A stretch of DNA of 64,000 nucleotides from Thalassomonas haliotis (lineage in GTDB: Bacteria > Pseudomonadota > Gammaproteobacteria > Enterobacterales > Alteromonadaceae): the NCBI RefSeq assembly GCF_028657945.1, contig NZ_CP059693.1, positions 3,596,001 through 3,660,000 of the forward strand, written 5' to 3'. The position numbers and the translations under genes were made by a program. The notes beneath the pieces were generated by a model that saw only the letters and a program-made list of their open reading frames with translations, made no database searches and had not been told where the DNA came from. Shown piece after piece: positions 1-10,390 of this stretch. Numbering within the stretch: position 1 is the first letter of the stretch; every line of letters begins with the position of its first letter.

Positions 1-1401
1 CGGCAAGACTTCAGCGCGCATCGAATCGTAATATGATAATGCTGAAGACAAAGCACCGACAGGAATACCGAGTAAAGTCGCATCCGCTACAGATTTTCGC
101 CAGTTACCCTGGTGCTCATTTAGCTGCCTGGCAAAGAAATCATCCAGCAGCAAGTTATCCAACTCTTCATTGCGCTCGAACGCTTCAGTGATCGGCTGTA
201 GGAATACAGCGCGGATAATGCAGCCGGCCCGCCATATTTTGGCGATACTGGCAAAATTCAGGTTCCAGTTATGCTCTTTAGCCGCCAGTTTCATTAACTG
301 GAAGCCTTGGGCATAAACACAAATTTTTGCGCTGTAAATGGCATCATGCAAGCGCTCGATAAAGGCCGTTTGCTCTGCTTCACTAAAACTCTGAGTTTGT
401 GGCCCAGATAACTTCTGCGCCGCTTGAACGCGAAAATCTTTAAAAGAAGAAATCGAACGGGCATAAACCGCCTGGGCTATGGTCGGTGCCGGACAACCCA
501 CTTCAAGGCTGCTGACTGCAGTCCATAAACCGGTTCCCTTTTGTCCGGCCTTGTCCAGAATAAGATCAACCAGGGAAGTGCCGGTATCAGAAGACTTCTG
601 ACGCAAGACTTCCACCGTGATTTCCATCAGGTAGCTGTCCAGGGGACCTTGGTGCCATTTTTCGAAAATATCGGCAATATCATCGGTAGATAATCCCAAG
701 CCGGAGCGCAGGATATGATAGGCTTCGCCGATGATCTGCATATCGGCATATTCAATGCCGTTGTGAACCATTTTCACATAATGTCCGGCACCGGCCGGCC
801 CGATATAGGCAGCACAAGGGTCGCCGTGATTGATCACTTCACCGGGCTTGGAACGTTCCAGCGGTTTACCGGTTTGCGGGTCTACTTTCGCTGAAATCGC
901 TTCCCAGATAGGTTTTATCCGGGTCCAGGCATAGGCAGAGCCGCTCGGCATTAACGCCGGTCCGAAACGCGCGCCTACTTCCCCGCCGGAAACCGCCGAC
1001 GAAAACAGAATAAAGTTATTTTTATACTTTTGCTCACGGGCAACGGTATCCATCCATAAGCTGTTGCCGGTATCGATCACGATATCATCCGCGCCTATGC
1101 CTGCACCGATCAGGTTTTCACATACTTGGTCAACTGGAGCGCCGGCGGGAACGGATAAGACAATAAGGTGGGGAGGTTTTAACTGGGAAAGAAGTTCGGT
1201 ATAGGAAGAGCAGCCATGAACCCGGGGATTATCTGAGTTATTTTCTTGCTGATCCTGTAAAATAACATCATTTACTTTTTCGCTGCTTAAATCAAACGCC
1301 GCAATTTTATAGCCGTTATCTGCCAGGTTAAGGACCAGGTTCTTACCCATTACGCCCAGGCCGATAAAGCCTATGTCACACAAAACCGTATCTCGTGTCA
1401 T
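1..1401 (-). CDS. gnd: 6-phosphogluconate dehydrogenase, decarboxylating (3' end outside window)
   Basis: Oxidises and decarboxylates 6-phosphogluconate to ribulose-5-phosphate with NADP in the cytosolic oxidative pentose phosphate pathway. I translated the minus strand from the ATG at 1399-1401, which is preceded by a GGAA-type ribosome site. The N-terminus reads MTRDTVLCDIGFIGLGVMG, a Rossmann GxGxxG nucleotide fold. Later come the family signature around SAVSGGEVGARFGPALMPSG, the substrate-binding segment GAGHYVKMVHNGIEYADMQ and the C-terminal domain with DKAGQKGTGLW. The frame is open for 467 codons to the window edge, where it ends in AEVLP, so roughly 25-30 residues are missing compared with the family. 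It diverges from gap across about 250 bp. The HexR-like site in that space lies close to gap and far from this start, so HexR control of gnd is uncertain. Confidence 0.95.
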   Translation of the reverse strand, partial: MTRDTVLCDIGFIGLGVMGKNLVLNLADNGYKIAAFDLSSEKVNDVILQDQQENNSDNPRVHGCSSYTELLSQLKPPHLIVLSVPAGAPVDQVCENLIGAGIGADDIVIDTGNSLWMDTVAREQKYKNNFILFSSAVSGGEVGARFGPALMPSGSAYAWTRIKPIWEAISAKVDPQTGKPLERSKPGEVINHGDPCAAYIGPAGAGHYVKMVHNGIEYADMQIIGEAYHILRSGLGLSTDDIADIFEKWHQGPLDSYLMEITVEVLRQKSSDTGTSLVDLILDKAGQKGTGLWTAVSSLEVGCPAPTIAQAVYARSISSFKDFRVQAAQKLSGPQTQSFSEAEQTAFIERLHDAIYSAKICVYAQGFQLMKLAAKEHNWNLNFASIAKIWRAGCIIRAVFLQPITEAFERNEELDNLLLDDFFARQLNEHQGNWRKSVADATLLGIPVGALSSALSYYDSMRAEVLP

Positions 1402-1612
1402 CAATTTATTCCAACTGTGAAAGATGAAGAAGCCAGGGGCTCCGATTTAAATTGAGCGTCATTGTAACACGCAAAATGGTGTAAATCCTACAAAATTACT
1501 GCGATAAAACCAATTAAACACCTATAATATAGTAATCATACGTAATTAACGCTTAAAAATTGATTCAAAACAGCTAAAAGATGATCTTTTGCTTGCAGTT
1601 TCTAAAAAATGA

Positions 1613-2673
<1,061 letters not shown>

Positions 2674-2758
2674 GCCATTAGCAATTGCTGATGGCCCCGA
2701 TAAAATAAAACGGTGAATTAAAGCGGCAATACGCTACTGCAGCTTTAATCCGGAGCGC

Positions 2759-2793
2759 AAAAAACCAGCGAAGTCAATTTGCTGGTTTTTTAC
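2759..2793 (+). terminator. Rho-independent terminator of gap
   Basis: The arms AAAAACCAGC and GCTGGTTTTT pair around an 11-base loop, with a T run on the plus strand. It lies about 90 bp after the gap stop. The flanking A and T runs make it usable in both directions. Confidence 0.75.
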
Positions 2794-3453
2794 TGCCTGA
2801 AAAATAAACCAAGTCATAAACCAGAACTAAAGCCTATAGCAACGGTTTATACTCCAATCCACACCTTAATACCGGCAATAACTCCAACCAGATGATTAAA
2901 GGTAGCTTTTAACAAAATTTAGAACATTGATGCGGTCCAGCCGGAACAGCGGCAACTTCCATCAACAACATCACCGCCGGGTATTTATCACCATCGAGTC
3001 ACCGTCAGTGATCGCGATAGCGGCCCCCCCGCGGCAATAACCCCATCATAGAGCAGGCCTGGCTTAAAGTGTGTTTTCATCGTTTCGGCTATCTTCATAG
3101 TTCTCTCCGGTATTTCGTTACAGCAACCCTTAAGAGCTGAAATACGGTTAAACATTAAAAACCTGATGAGGTGCGTAACGGAACGAATAATCAACTGTTA
3201 GGATCAGGCGTATTAACCTTATGAGACATGTCATCTTCTGCGGGTTAAACTTTCTTTAAATATCTTAAAGCAAGCGTTTTTTCTGCTTTAGCAGGGAGCA
3301 GGAGAAACCTTCCGGACTTCCTCTTGCTCTGGTGTTAATACGCAATTGTCATACTGCTCATTTCCCTCCCTTGACGCTATTTACATGGAACAGCTTTCAC
3401 ACTACCGGCACCAAAAGGTGAACTTAAACCGCAAACCAGCTAGTTTCAGGTAC
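2794..3453. other. Sparse intergenic stretch between the gap and eda terminators
   Basis: About 660 bp with no recognisable protein of normal length. The only candidate is the short minus-strand ORF at 2988-3098, listed separately. The composition is unremarkable and I see no RNA gene or known repeat. It may be decayed sequence between two convergent units. Confidence 0.5.
2988..3098 (-). CDS. Possible 36-residue small protein (unknown)
   Basis: The ATG at 3096-3098 has a strong ribosome site (GGAGAG, 5 bases upstream) and opens a 36-codon frame beginning MKIAETMKTHFKPGLLYDG and ending in TRW. I do not recognise it. The frame crosses a run of seven G (minus strand) at 3024-3030. One extra G would switch the C-terminus to a frame reading AAIAITDGDSMVINTRR before the next stop. 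This could be a real small peptide, a decayed gene start, or chance. The longer frame reaching 3194 lacks a comparable ribosome site. Confidence 0.3.
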   Translation of the reverse strand: MKIAETMKTHFKPGLLYDGVIAAGGPLSRSLTVTRW

Positions 3454-3483
3454 AAAAAAACCAGGTTTAACCTGGTTTTTTAT
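3454..3483 (-). terminator. Rho-independent terminator of the zwf-eda operon
   Basis: The perfect arms CCAGGTT and AACCTGG (3461-3475) are flanked by A and T runs. It follows the eda stop by about 20 bp on the minus strand and ends the five-gene Entner-Doudoroff operon. It is symmetric and could also stop plus-strand transcripts. Confidence 0.85.
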
Positions 3484-3504
3484 TAACAGCATCAGCTGCT
3501 GTAA

Positions 3505-4152
3505 TTATTTTACATGATTAAGCGCCTGAGTGGCGAGATCTGTGATCGCCGCCCAATTCTTTTGCTTGACGATATCATCGGTAACCAGCCAGGAGCCGCC
3601 GCAACAGGCAACATTAGGCAAGGCCAGATAATCACGGACATTACTCGGGTTAATGCCGCCGGTGGGACAAAAACGGATATCCGGGAAAGGACCGCCGATA
3701 GACTGTATCGCTTTAACCCCGCCCGAAGCTTCTGCCGGGAAGAATTTCAGGTGATCATAACCTAAATCAATCGCATCCATCATTTCAGAAATCGAAGAAA
3801 TACCGGGAATCAATGCGATATCTCCTTCATTACCCGCTTTTAACAGGTCTTTGGTCAGTCCCGGACTGATAGCAAACTTGGCACCGGCGTCGGCGCAGCG
3901 CTGCAACATCTCACGGTTGGTAACCGTTCCCGCACCAACAACCGCTTCCGGCAATTCTTTAGCGATAGTTCTGATCACCTCAAGTGCCGACGGCGTCCGC
4001 AAAGTCACTTCCAGCACTTTAATACCGGAGGCCAGCAGGGCCTTAGCGATAGGCACGGCATCTTCTACATTTTTGATCACAAGCACAGGCACTATAGGGC
4101 CCATGGCAAAAAGCTCTTTTGGCGATATTTGCCAGTTTTTTGATACCGTCAT
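3505..4152 (-). CDS. eda: KDPG/KHG aldolase (2-dehydro-3-deoxyphosphogluconate aldolase)
   Basis: Cleaves 2-keto-3-deoxy-6-phosphogluconate to pyruvate and glyceraldehyde-3-phosphate, the last step of the Entner-Doudoroff pathway. The 215-residue protein is a class I aldolase barrel. Glu48 lies in VLEVTLRT. The Schiff-base Lys136 lies in HLKFFPAEASGG. The phosphate-binding turn is FCPTGGIN. The start codon overlaps the glk stop by four bases (ATGA), so it is translationally coupled as the last gene of zwf-pgl-edd-glk-eda. A strong terminator follows. Regulation is expected from HexR at the operon head. Confidence 0.97.
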   Translation of the reverse strand: MTVSKNWQISPKELFAMGPIVPVLVIKNVEDAVPIAKALLASGIKVLEVTLRTPSALEVIRTIAKELPEAVVGAGTVTNREMLQRCADAGAKFAISPGLTKDLLKAGNEGDIALIPGISSISEMMDAIDLGYDHLKFFPAEASGGVKAIQSIGGPFPDIRFCPTGGINPSNVRDYLALPNVACCGGSWLVTDDIVKQKNWAAITDLATQALNHVK

Positions 4153-5123
4153 AATTCCTCTGTATTGTGTTGGCGAAGATAAGCTGAAGCGCCGATAATG
4201 CCCGGCTGTGATTCGGTGATCACAAAGGTCGGGATGGTTTTGTTAAATTCGACAAAACGTCCTTTGGCTTCAAAGCGACTTCTAAATTCACTACTTTTAA
4301 AATATTCTATAAAACGCGGCACGATACCGCCGGCGATATACACCCCGCCAAAAGCAGCCATGGTCAGTGCCAGGTTGCCGGCAAAACTGCCTAAAATCTT
4401 ACAAAACTGCGCCAGGGCTTGCTGGCACATGTCACAGCTTTCATTTAATGCCCTTTCACTGATGTCCTTGGCACTATAAGGCTCGGGGGCTTGCCCTTTA
4501 TCAAACATCAATGCCTGGTAAATCTGCTCCAAGCCTAAGCCGGATAACACCTGCTCATAAGATACCCTAGGATATTTAGACAACAGATAAGATAAAATGC
4601 GTGTTTCATCTTCATCCACAGGGGCAAAATCGACATGGCCGCCCTCGCCGCCCAGGCTAAGCCAATGGCCATTGGCAGGCACCACATGGGCGACTCCCAA
4701 GCCGGTGCCCGGACCACAAATGGCAATGGGTTTATCTGCAACTGCCTTGCCGTCGCCAATGTTCACTTTTTGCTCATCGCTTAAAAACGGCACCGCATGG
4801 GCAATGGCGGTATAATCATTTATCAATAATAACTTATTGAGTTTTAACGTTGCTTTAAGCGCAGATTTGGAAAACTCCCAGGGCAGATTAGTCATTGAAA
4901 TCAGATCGTTTTCCACCGGACAGGCAATCGCCAGACAGGCATTAACTGATTTACCGCTAATGCTCTTTTCACTGAAATAATGCTTAAGCACATCCGCCAG
5001 ACTGGCAAAATCGTTGCACTGGAACACTTCCAGCTCACTGATATTGCCCTGCTGATCACTGATGCCGAGGCGAATATTGGTGCCGCCGATATCGGCGACC
5101 ACATTAACCATAGCTTCACTCAT
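4149..5123 (-). CDS. glk: Glucokinase
   Basis: Phosphorylates free glucose with ATP to glucose-6-phosphate, feeding zwf. The 324-residue length matches the proteobacterial Glk family. The N-terminus carries the phosphate-binding motif VADIGGTNIRLGI. The catalytic region is LLINDYTAIAHAVPFL, with Asp in ND. The adenosine motif area is ICGPGTGLGVAH, and the segment LGGEGGHVDFAP is conserved. The start overlaps the edd stop by one base (TAATG), and its stop overlaps eda by four, so translation is coupled on both sides. Finding glucokinase between edd and eda fits import of unphosphorylated glucose by a non-PTS route. Confidence 0.96.
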   Translation of the reverse strand: MSEAMVNVVADIGGTNIRLGISDQQGNISELEVFQCNDFASLADVLKHYFSEKSISGKSVNACLAIACPVENDLISMTNLPWEFSKSALKATLKLNKLLLINDYTAIAHAVPFLSDEQKVNIGDGKAVADKPIAICGPGTGLGVAHVVPANGHWLSLGGEGGHVDFAPVDEDETRILSYLLSKYPRVSYEQVLSGLGLEQIYQALMFDKGQAPEPYSAKDISERALNESCDMCQQALAQFCKILGSFAGNLALTMAAFGGVYIAGGIVPRFIEYFKSSEFRSRFEAKGRFVEFNKTIPTFVITESQPGIIGASAYLRQHNTEEL

Positions 5124-6967
5124 TAAGCGACTCCACCCCGGGCATTGATATCGCCTTCATCAAACAAAGAGCAGGCGCCGGTATCGGCAGAGCTTAAGTT
5201 ACGGCGCATAAAGCCGAAGATTTCACGCCCCATGCCCTGATGATGGCCATTGACCTGGAACCGGGCATTTTCTCTTTGCGCCAGCTCTTGCTCGCTCACT
5301 TTTAAGATCAGCTCACCGGTTTGACCGTCAAGACGCAGGATATCGCCGTCGCGGATTTTCGCTATCAGGCCGCCGTCTAAGGCTTCCGGACATAAATGAA
5401 TTGCCGCCGGTACCTTACCCGAAGCGCCTGACATACGGCCGTCGGTAACCAGCGCCACTTTAAAGCCTTTGTCCTGCAACACGCCAAGCGGCGGCGTTAA
5501 TTTATGCAGTTCAGGCATACCCCGGGCTTTTGGCCCCTGGAAACGCACCACGGCAATAAAATCTTTTTCCAGCTCACCGGCTTTAAAGGCGGCATCAAGA
5601 TCGTGCTGATCTTCAAAAACCACTGCCGGGGCTTCAATCACTAAACTGCCGTCGCGCATCGAGGAGGTTTTTAATACGCTGACCCCCAAGTTACCTTCCA
5701 ATACTTTTAAGCCGCCATCGACTTTAAAAGGTTTAGCAACGGTGGCGATCACCTGGTCATCGCCGGAGACTTGTGCGCCGTCGACCCATTGCAACTGGCC
5801 GTTTTCCAGTACCGGTTGCTGGGTATATCGGCTTAAGCCTTTACCGCAGATGGTTTCAACATCTTCGTGTAATAAACCATTGCCGAGCAGTTCTTTAAAT
5901 AACAACGCCATACCACCGGCTTGCTGGAAGTGGTTGATATCGGCATGGCCGTTAGGATAGATACGGGTGATCAGCGGCACAACTTCAGATAAATCATGGA
6001 AATCCTGGAAGTTAATGATAATACCCGCCGCCCTGGCAAAGGCGATGATATGCATGGTCAGGTTGGTGGAGCCGCCGGTCGCCAGCAAGGCCACGATAGC
6101 ATTGACAATAGAGCGCTCATCTATCATCTTACCCACAGGCATATAATTGCCGCTTTGCTGGGTTAAACGGGTGACCTGACGGGCCGCCGCTTTGGTTAAT
6201 TCTTCTCTTAGCTCAGTATTCGGGGCAACAAAAGACGCACCGGGCAGATGTAACCCCATCACTTCAACCACTAACTGGTTGGAATTCGCCGTACCAAAGA
6301 AAGTACAGGTACCGGCGCTGTGATAAGAGGCGGACTCGGCTTCTAATAACTTATCTTCGCCGATTTCACCTTTGGCAAACTGCTGGCGGACACGGGCTTT
6401 TTCTTTATTGGGAATGCCTGAAGGCATAGGACCAGCCGGAACAAATACCGTCGGCAGGTGGCCAAAGGTCATACTGGCAATCAAGAGGCCGGGCACGATT
6501 TTATCGCAAATCCCCAGCATCAGCGCACCGTCAAACATATTATGGGATAAGGCCACGGCACTGGACATGGCAATAACATCCCGGCTCATCAGGCTGAGAT
6601 CCATGCCCGGCTGACCTTGGGTCACACCGTCACACATGGCGGGCACACCGCCGGCAAACTGGGCAACACCGCCGGTTTCTTTTATCGCCGCCTTGATGAC
6701 TTGCGGATAAGTTTCATAAGGCTGATGGGCAGAGAGCATATCGTTATAGGCAGAGACAATGGCGATATCGCTATGGTTGATGCCGCGCAATGTTTGCTTG
6801 TCTTCCTTACCGCAGGCAGCAAAACCGTGGGCCAGGTTACCGCAGGACAGGCTTGCCCTGTGTACCGTGTCTGATTTGGCCTGCTCTATCTTATCCAGGT
6901 AGGCACTGCGCGAGTCTGTACTGCGCGCCCTGATACGCTCGGTTATCGCTAAAATATCTTTATTCAT
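5123..6967 (-). CDS. edd: 6-phosphogluconate dehydratase
   Basis: Dehydrates 6-phosphogluconate to KDPG, the committing Entner-Doudoroff step. It is a cytosolic iron-sulfur enzyme of the IlvD/Edd family. I start at the ATG at 6965-6967 ([13 protein letters not shown]), which has GGAG 6 bases upstream and lies 4 bases after the pgl stop. The longer frame to 7057 would intrude 86 bases into pgl and adds unrelated residues. This gives 614 residues, normal for Edd. Family features are [15 protein letters not shown], the cluster-ligand cysteines in [13 protein letters not shown] and GICDKIVPG, and the segment [14 protein letters not shown] near the C-terminus. It is coupled to glk by TAATG. Confidence 0.97.
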   Translation of the reverse strand: MNKDILAITERIRARSTDSRSAYLDKIEQAKSDTVHRASLSCGNLAHGFAACGKEDKQTLRGINHSDIAIVSAYNDMLSAHQPYETYPQVIKAAIKETGGVAQFAGGVPAMCDGVTQGQPGMDLSLMSRDVIAMSSAVALSHNMFDGALMLGICDKIVPGLLIASMTFGHLPTVFVPAGPMPSGIPNKEKARVRQQFAKGEIGEDKLLEAESASYHSAGTCTFFGTANSNQLVVEVMGLHLPGASFVAPNTELREELTKAAARQVTRLTQQSGNYMPVGKMIDERSIVNAIVALLATGGSTNLTMHIIAFARAAGIIINFQDFHDLSEVVPLITRIYPNGHADINHFQQAGGMALLFKELLGNGLLHEDVETICGKGLSRYTQQPVLENGQLQWVDGAQVSGDDQVIATVAKPFKVDGGLKVLEGNLGVSVLKTSSMRDGSLVIEAPAVVFEDQHDLDAAFKAGELEKDFIAVVRFQGPKARGMPELHKLTPPLGVLQDKGFKVALVTDGRMSGASGKVPAAIHLCPEALDGGLIAKIRDGDILRLDGQTGELILKVSEQELAQRENARFQVNGHHQGMGREIFGFMRRNLSSADTGACSLFDEGDINARGGVA

Positions 6968-6971
6968 TTTA

Positions 6972-7667
6972 CTACTCCGCCCAAAATACTTGCGTATTGA
7001 CTTGTGGGTGTTGCAAAAATGCCCTGACAGGCATTTCCAAAATCTGCTGCCCGGCAAGTGCTTTGTTCAGCACTTGTTTCTTACCTGCCCCGGCAATGTG
7101 CAGGAAAACCGCTTCGCTTTTGAGCAAGCTGCTAAAGGTAAAACTGATGCGCTGATGGGGCGCCGTTTTCGGCTGTACTTTCAGCAGGGCATCGGGATTA
7201 TCCTGTGCCAGACCTGTGTGGATCTCATCGCTGCACGGAAACAAGGAAGCGGTATGTCCGTCTTCGCCCATGCCTAAAATCAGCACATCCAGAGGTAATA
7301 AGGACGATTTCGCAGCCAGGTTGAGATCGGTCAAGGTCTCATCCGTTAGTACTTCCCCTTGCTTAAGGTGGAAGAACTTGGCTTCACTGGCGTTATTTTG
7401 CAGCAGATGCTCATGCACTAACTTGGTATTGCTGGCATCATCGTCAAGATTGACCCAACGCTCATCGGCCAGGGTTATGGTAACTTTCTTCCACGGCAAA
7501 TCTTTTTGCGATAAGGCTTTAAAGAAACCTTTCGGAGTCGAGCCGCCGGAAACGGCAATACTGGCTTTACCTTTAGCTTCTATGGCCTGGCTTAAAAGTC
7601 CTGCCACCTTGTCGGCTAAGGCATTATCCAGCGCCGATTTTTCATTAAATTCATTGATTTGATACAT
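6972..7667 (-). CDS. pgl: 6-phosphogluconolactonase (DevB type)
   Basis: Hydrolyses 6-phosphogluconolactone to 6-phosphogluconate between Zwf and Edd/Gnd. It has 231 residues of the SOL/DevB family, related to the isomerase domain of glucosamine-6-phosphate deaminase. Visible motifs are AVSGGSTPKGFF, the strand ITLADERWV, and the signature LILGMGEDGHTASLFP containing the catalytic His. The start overlaps the zwf stop as TAATG and edd follows after 4 bases, so it sits fully inside the coupled operon. Confidence 0.96.
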   Translation of the reverse strand: MYQINEFNEKSALDNALADKVAGLLSQAIEAKGKASIAVSGGSTPKGFFKALSQKDLPWKKVTITLADERWVNLDDDASNTKLVHEHLLQNNASEAKFFHLKQGEVLTDETLTDLNLAAKSSLLPLDVLILGMGEDGHTASLFPCSDEIHTGLAQDNPDALLKVQPKTAPHQRISFTFSSLLKSEAVFLHIAGAGKKQVLNKALAGQQILEMPVRAFLQHPQVNTQVFWAE

Positions 7668-9136
7668 TATTCAACCCACTGCCTGTCGTCACGTGCAATT
7701 AAAGAAATCGAGGAAACCGGTCCCCAGGAGCCTGCGGCATAAGGTTTAGGTTTTTCCTGGGTGCTTTCCCAGGCTTCGATGATACCGTCGGCCCAGGCCC
7801 AGGCCTGTTCAACCTCATCGCGGCGCACAAACAACGACTGGTTACCGTTAATGATTTCCAGCATCAGGCGCTCGTAGGCATCGATCACCCGCTCATCGCG
7901 ATAGGTTTGTGAAAAACTCAAATCCAGCTTGTTTTCGTGGATTTTAAGCTGTGAAGCTATGCCCGGGATCTTATTCATCATCTGCAGTTCAACCCCTTCA
8001 TCCGGCTGTAGGCGGATGGTGAGTTTATTGGCAGGCAGATCGCTGTAGCTGTCTTTAAAAATATTGTGGGGCTGCTCTTTAAAATGTACGACAATTTCAC
8101 TGTGCTTGGCTGGCATACGTTTGCCGGTACGCAGGTAAAAAGGCACACCGGACCAACGCCAGTTATCGATTTCCGCTTTTATGGCAACAAAAGTTTCGGT
8201 ACTGCTTTTTTCATTAGCCCCCTCCTCCGCCAGATAACCGGGCACAGGCACACCGTTAAGGTAACCCTCGGTATACTGACCACGTACGGTCTTTTCCTTG
8301 ATATTCAAATGATTGATGGGGCGCAATGCTTTAAGCACTTTAAGTTTTTCATCCCGGATACTGTCGGCGCTTAAATCCGCCGGCGGCTCCATCGCCATCA
8401 GGGATAAAATCTGTAACAGGTGATTCTGCACCATGTCGCGCATTTGTCCGGCTTCGTCGTAGAAACCCCAGCGCCCTTCGATACCGACACTTTCTGCCAC
8501 CGTGATCTGTACATGGTCGATACTGTTGCGGTCCCAGTTAGAAGTAAACAATGAGTTGGCAAAACGTAATACCAAAAGGTTTAATACCGTTTCTTTGCCC
8601 AGGTAATGGTCAATACGGTAAATCTGGCTTTCTTTAAAGAAGCGCGATACCTGGTCGTTAATCACTTTGGATGATTCCAGGCTGTCCCCGATAGGTTTTT
8701 CCATCACCACGCGGTCTGCGCCGGTAATAAGTTTTGCCTGATTTAATCCGTCGCAGATGGCGCCGTAAATTGCCGGCGGGGTCGAGAAATAATAGATGCG
8801 GGTTTTATGCCCTTGCTTGAGGGCTTGCGCGAGATTTTTAAAAGCAGCGCTCTGGCTGAAATCAAGTTGCTGGTAAACCAGGCGGCTGAGAAAACGATCC
8901 AGAACCTCGCTATTGAGGCCTTCGCCGACAAACTCATTTAGATTCGTTTCTACAAAATCGCTAAATCCTTTGATATCCATGTCGGTACGTGCCACCCCGA
9001 GGATGCGGCTTTTAGGATGCAATAAACCGGCAAGGTCTAACTGATATAATGCCGGCAGTAACTTACGGCGAGAAAGGTCCCCGAGCGCACCAAACAAAAC
9101 AATTTCACTGGCAGACTGACTATCTAAATTTTTCAT
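7667..9136 (-). CDS. zwf: Glucose-6-phosphate 1-dehydrogenase
   Basis: Oxidises glucose-6-phosphate to 6-phosphogluconolactone, supplying both the Entner-Doudoroff and oxidative pentose phosphate routes. It has 489 residues, typical. The nucleotide motif is FGALGDLSRRKLLPALY near the N-terminus. The active-site signature is RIDHYLGKETV, with the catalytic His-Asp-like pair. The C-terminal half has the conserved WSGVPFYLRTGKRM. It is the first gene of zwf-pgl-edd-glk-eda. Two HexR-like palindromes lie 26 and 87 bp upstream of its start, in the space shared with divergent hexR. Confidence 0.97.
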   Translation of the reverse strand: MKNLDSQSASEIVLFGALGDLSRRKLLPALYQLDLAGLLHPKSRILGVARTDMDIKGFSDFVETNLNEFVGEGLNSEVLDRFLSRLVYQQLDFSQSAAFKNLAQALKQGHKTRIYYFSTPPAIYGAICDGLNQAKLITGADRVVMEKPIGDSLESSKVINDQVSRFFKESQIYRIDHYLGKETVLNLLVLRFANSLFTSNWDRNSIDHVQITVAESVGIEGRWGFYDEAGQMRDMVQNHLLQILSLMAMEPPADLSADSIRDEKLKVLKALRPINHLNIKEKTVRGQYTEGYLNGVPVPGYLAEEGANEKSSTETFVAIKAEIDNWRWSGVPFYLRTGKRMPAKHSEIVVHFKEQPHNIFKDSYSDLPANKLTIRLQPDEGVELQMMNKIPGIASQLKIHENKLDLSFSQTYRDERVIDAYERLMLEIINGNQSLFVRRDEVEQAWAWADGIIEAWESTQEKPKPYAAGSWGPVSSISLIARDDRQWVE

Positions 9137-9162
9137 ATGGTATTTTTCTCTAGTTTACTCAT

Positions 9163-9177
9163 TGTAACTAAACTACA
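9163..9177 (-). promoter_or_regulatory. HexR-like operator, zwf-proximal
   Basis: TGTAACTAAACTACA keeps the TGTA/TACA ends and A/T centre of a HexR site but deviates more than the second copy. It lies 26 bp before the zwf start, a roadblock-type position. The 61-bp centre-to-centre distance to the second site, about six helical turns, would suit cooperative binding. Confidence 0.6.
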
Positions 9178-9223
9178 TTTAGCCTTAATTTAGCGTCTGA
9201 TTCTTCATCAGTAAAGAACTTTC

Positions 9224-9238
9224 TGTAATTTTACTACA
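9224..9238 (-). promoter_or_regulatory. HexR-like operator, distal copy in the zwf-hexR space
   Basis: TGTAATTTTACTACA is identical over 15 bp to the site before gap. It lies 87 bp before zwf and 180 bp before hexR. It probably covers the zwf promoter and may also mediate hexR autoregulation. Confidence 0.75.
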
Positions 9239-9418
9239 TCTTTTGCACTAATCGCTTTTATTACCGTTTTACCGAAAATACTAGCGGTGAATTATTAAAC
9301 ATTTGCTAATTTTCTCTGTTTTGATTTATATTATGTGTCAAAATGAAAGAAAATTTCATTTATTCTGTCGTTTTAGCAGAAAATAAATTACAGTAAAAAG
9401 ATCTGGGATCATGCATTT

Positions 9419-10267
9419 ATGAATATATTAGAAAAGATCGCCAACGAACTGGACACATTTAGTAAGTCTGAGCGTAAAGTGGCAGAAGTCATATTGGCCT
9501 CCCCTAGTACTGTTATCCATGCAAGTATAGCGGCATTAGCCAAACAGGCGAATATCAGCGAACCTACGGTAAACCGTTTTTGCCGCCGGTTAGATACGAA
9601 AGGATATCCTGATTTTAAATTGCACCTGGCGCAAAGTTTAGCCAACGGAACACCCTATGTTAACCGGCATGTCGACGAAAATGACACCGCCGAAGAATAC
9701 ACGGCAAAAATCTTTGAATCGACCATGGCCAGTCTTGAACTGGGCCGTAAAAGTTTAGACACCGCCGCCATTAACCGCTCGGTCGATTTACTGACCCAGG
9801 CCAATAAAATTTCCTTTTTTGGCTTAGGCGCCTCCGCCGTAGTGGCCCATGATGCGCAAAACAAGTTTTTCCGCTTCAATGTGCCCGTGGTCTATTTCGA
9901 TGACATATTAATGCAACGCATGAGTGCTATTAACAGCCAGCAAGGGGATGTGGTGATTGTCATTTCCCATACCGGCCGTACCAAATCCTTGGTGGAAGTG
10001 GCCAGTATCGCCAAAGAAAACGATGCCACAGTGATCGGCATTACTTCGGCTAACTCACCGCTGGCCAAAGAGTGCAATATCGTATTAACGGTAGATGTTG
10101 CCGAAGACACCGACTTATATATGCCGATGTCTTCACGTATCGCACAATTAGCCTTAATTGATGTCTTAGCCACAGGTTTTACCCTGCGCCGCGGCACAAA
10201 ATTCAGGGATAACCTGAAAAAAGTCAAAGACAGTTTACGCAGCTCCAGGTTCGAGCGAAAAGATTAA
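9419..10267 (+). CDS. hexR: HexR, RpiR-family transcriptional regulator of hexose catabolism
   Basis: A 282-residue regulator with an RpiR-type helix-turn-helix in residues 1-77 (ANISEPTVNRFCRRL is the recognition region) and a SIS sugar-phosphate-binding domain from about 120 to 250 (FFGLGASAVVAHDAQNKF and VIVISHTGRTKSLVEVA). In known relatives KDPG releases the protein from DNA. It acts as a repressor of zwf, edd, gap and related genes, and as an activator of gluconeogenic genes in some marine species. The start at 9419 is forced, because the upstream ATG at 9411 hits a stop at once. It diverges from its presumed target operon, with two matching operators between them. Confidence 0.94.
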   Translation: MNILEKIANELDTFSKSERKVAEVILASPSTVIHASIAALAKQANISEPTVNRFCRRLDTKGYPDFKLHLAQSLANGTPYVNRHVDENDTAEEYTAKIFESTMASLELGRKSLDTAAINRSVDLLTQANKISFFGLGASAVVAHDAQNKFFRFNVPVVYFDDILMQRMSAINSQQGDVVIVISHTGRTKSLVEVASIAKENDATVIGITSANSPLAKECNIVLTVDVAEDTDLYMPMSSRIAQLALIDVLATGFTLRRGTKFRDNLKKVKDSLRSSRFERKD

Positions 10268-10317
10268 GGTGTGCCAGCTTTCCCTGCGGGGAAAAACGGT
10301 AAACCGGGTAAAAATTG

Positions 10318-10343
10318 GCAGAGTGCGCTTTAGCGCTCTCTGC
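10318..10343 (+). other. Stem-loop between hexR and pyruvate kinase
   Basis: The arms GCAGAGTGCGC and GCGCTCTCTGC pair over 11 bp with one mismatch around a TTTA loop. No T run follows, so it is probably not a simple terminator. It may stabilise or cleave a hexR-pyk transcript. Confidence 0.5.
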
Positions 10344-10390
10344 ACCAAGAAATTTAATAACCTCAATACTTTTTATAAGTAAGGATTAAA

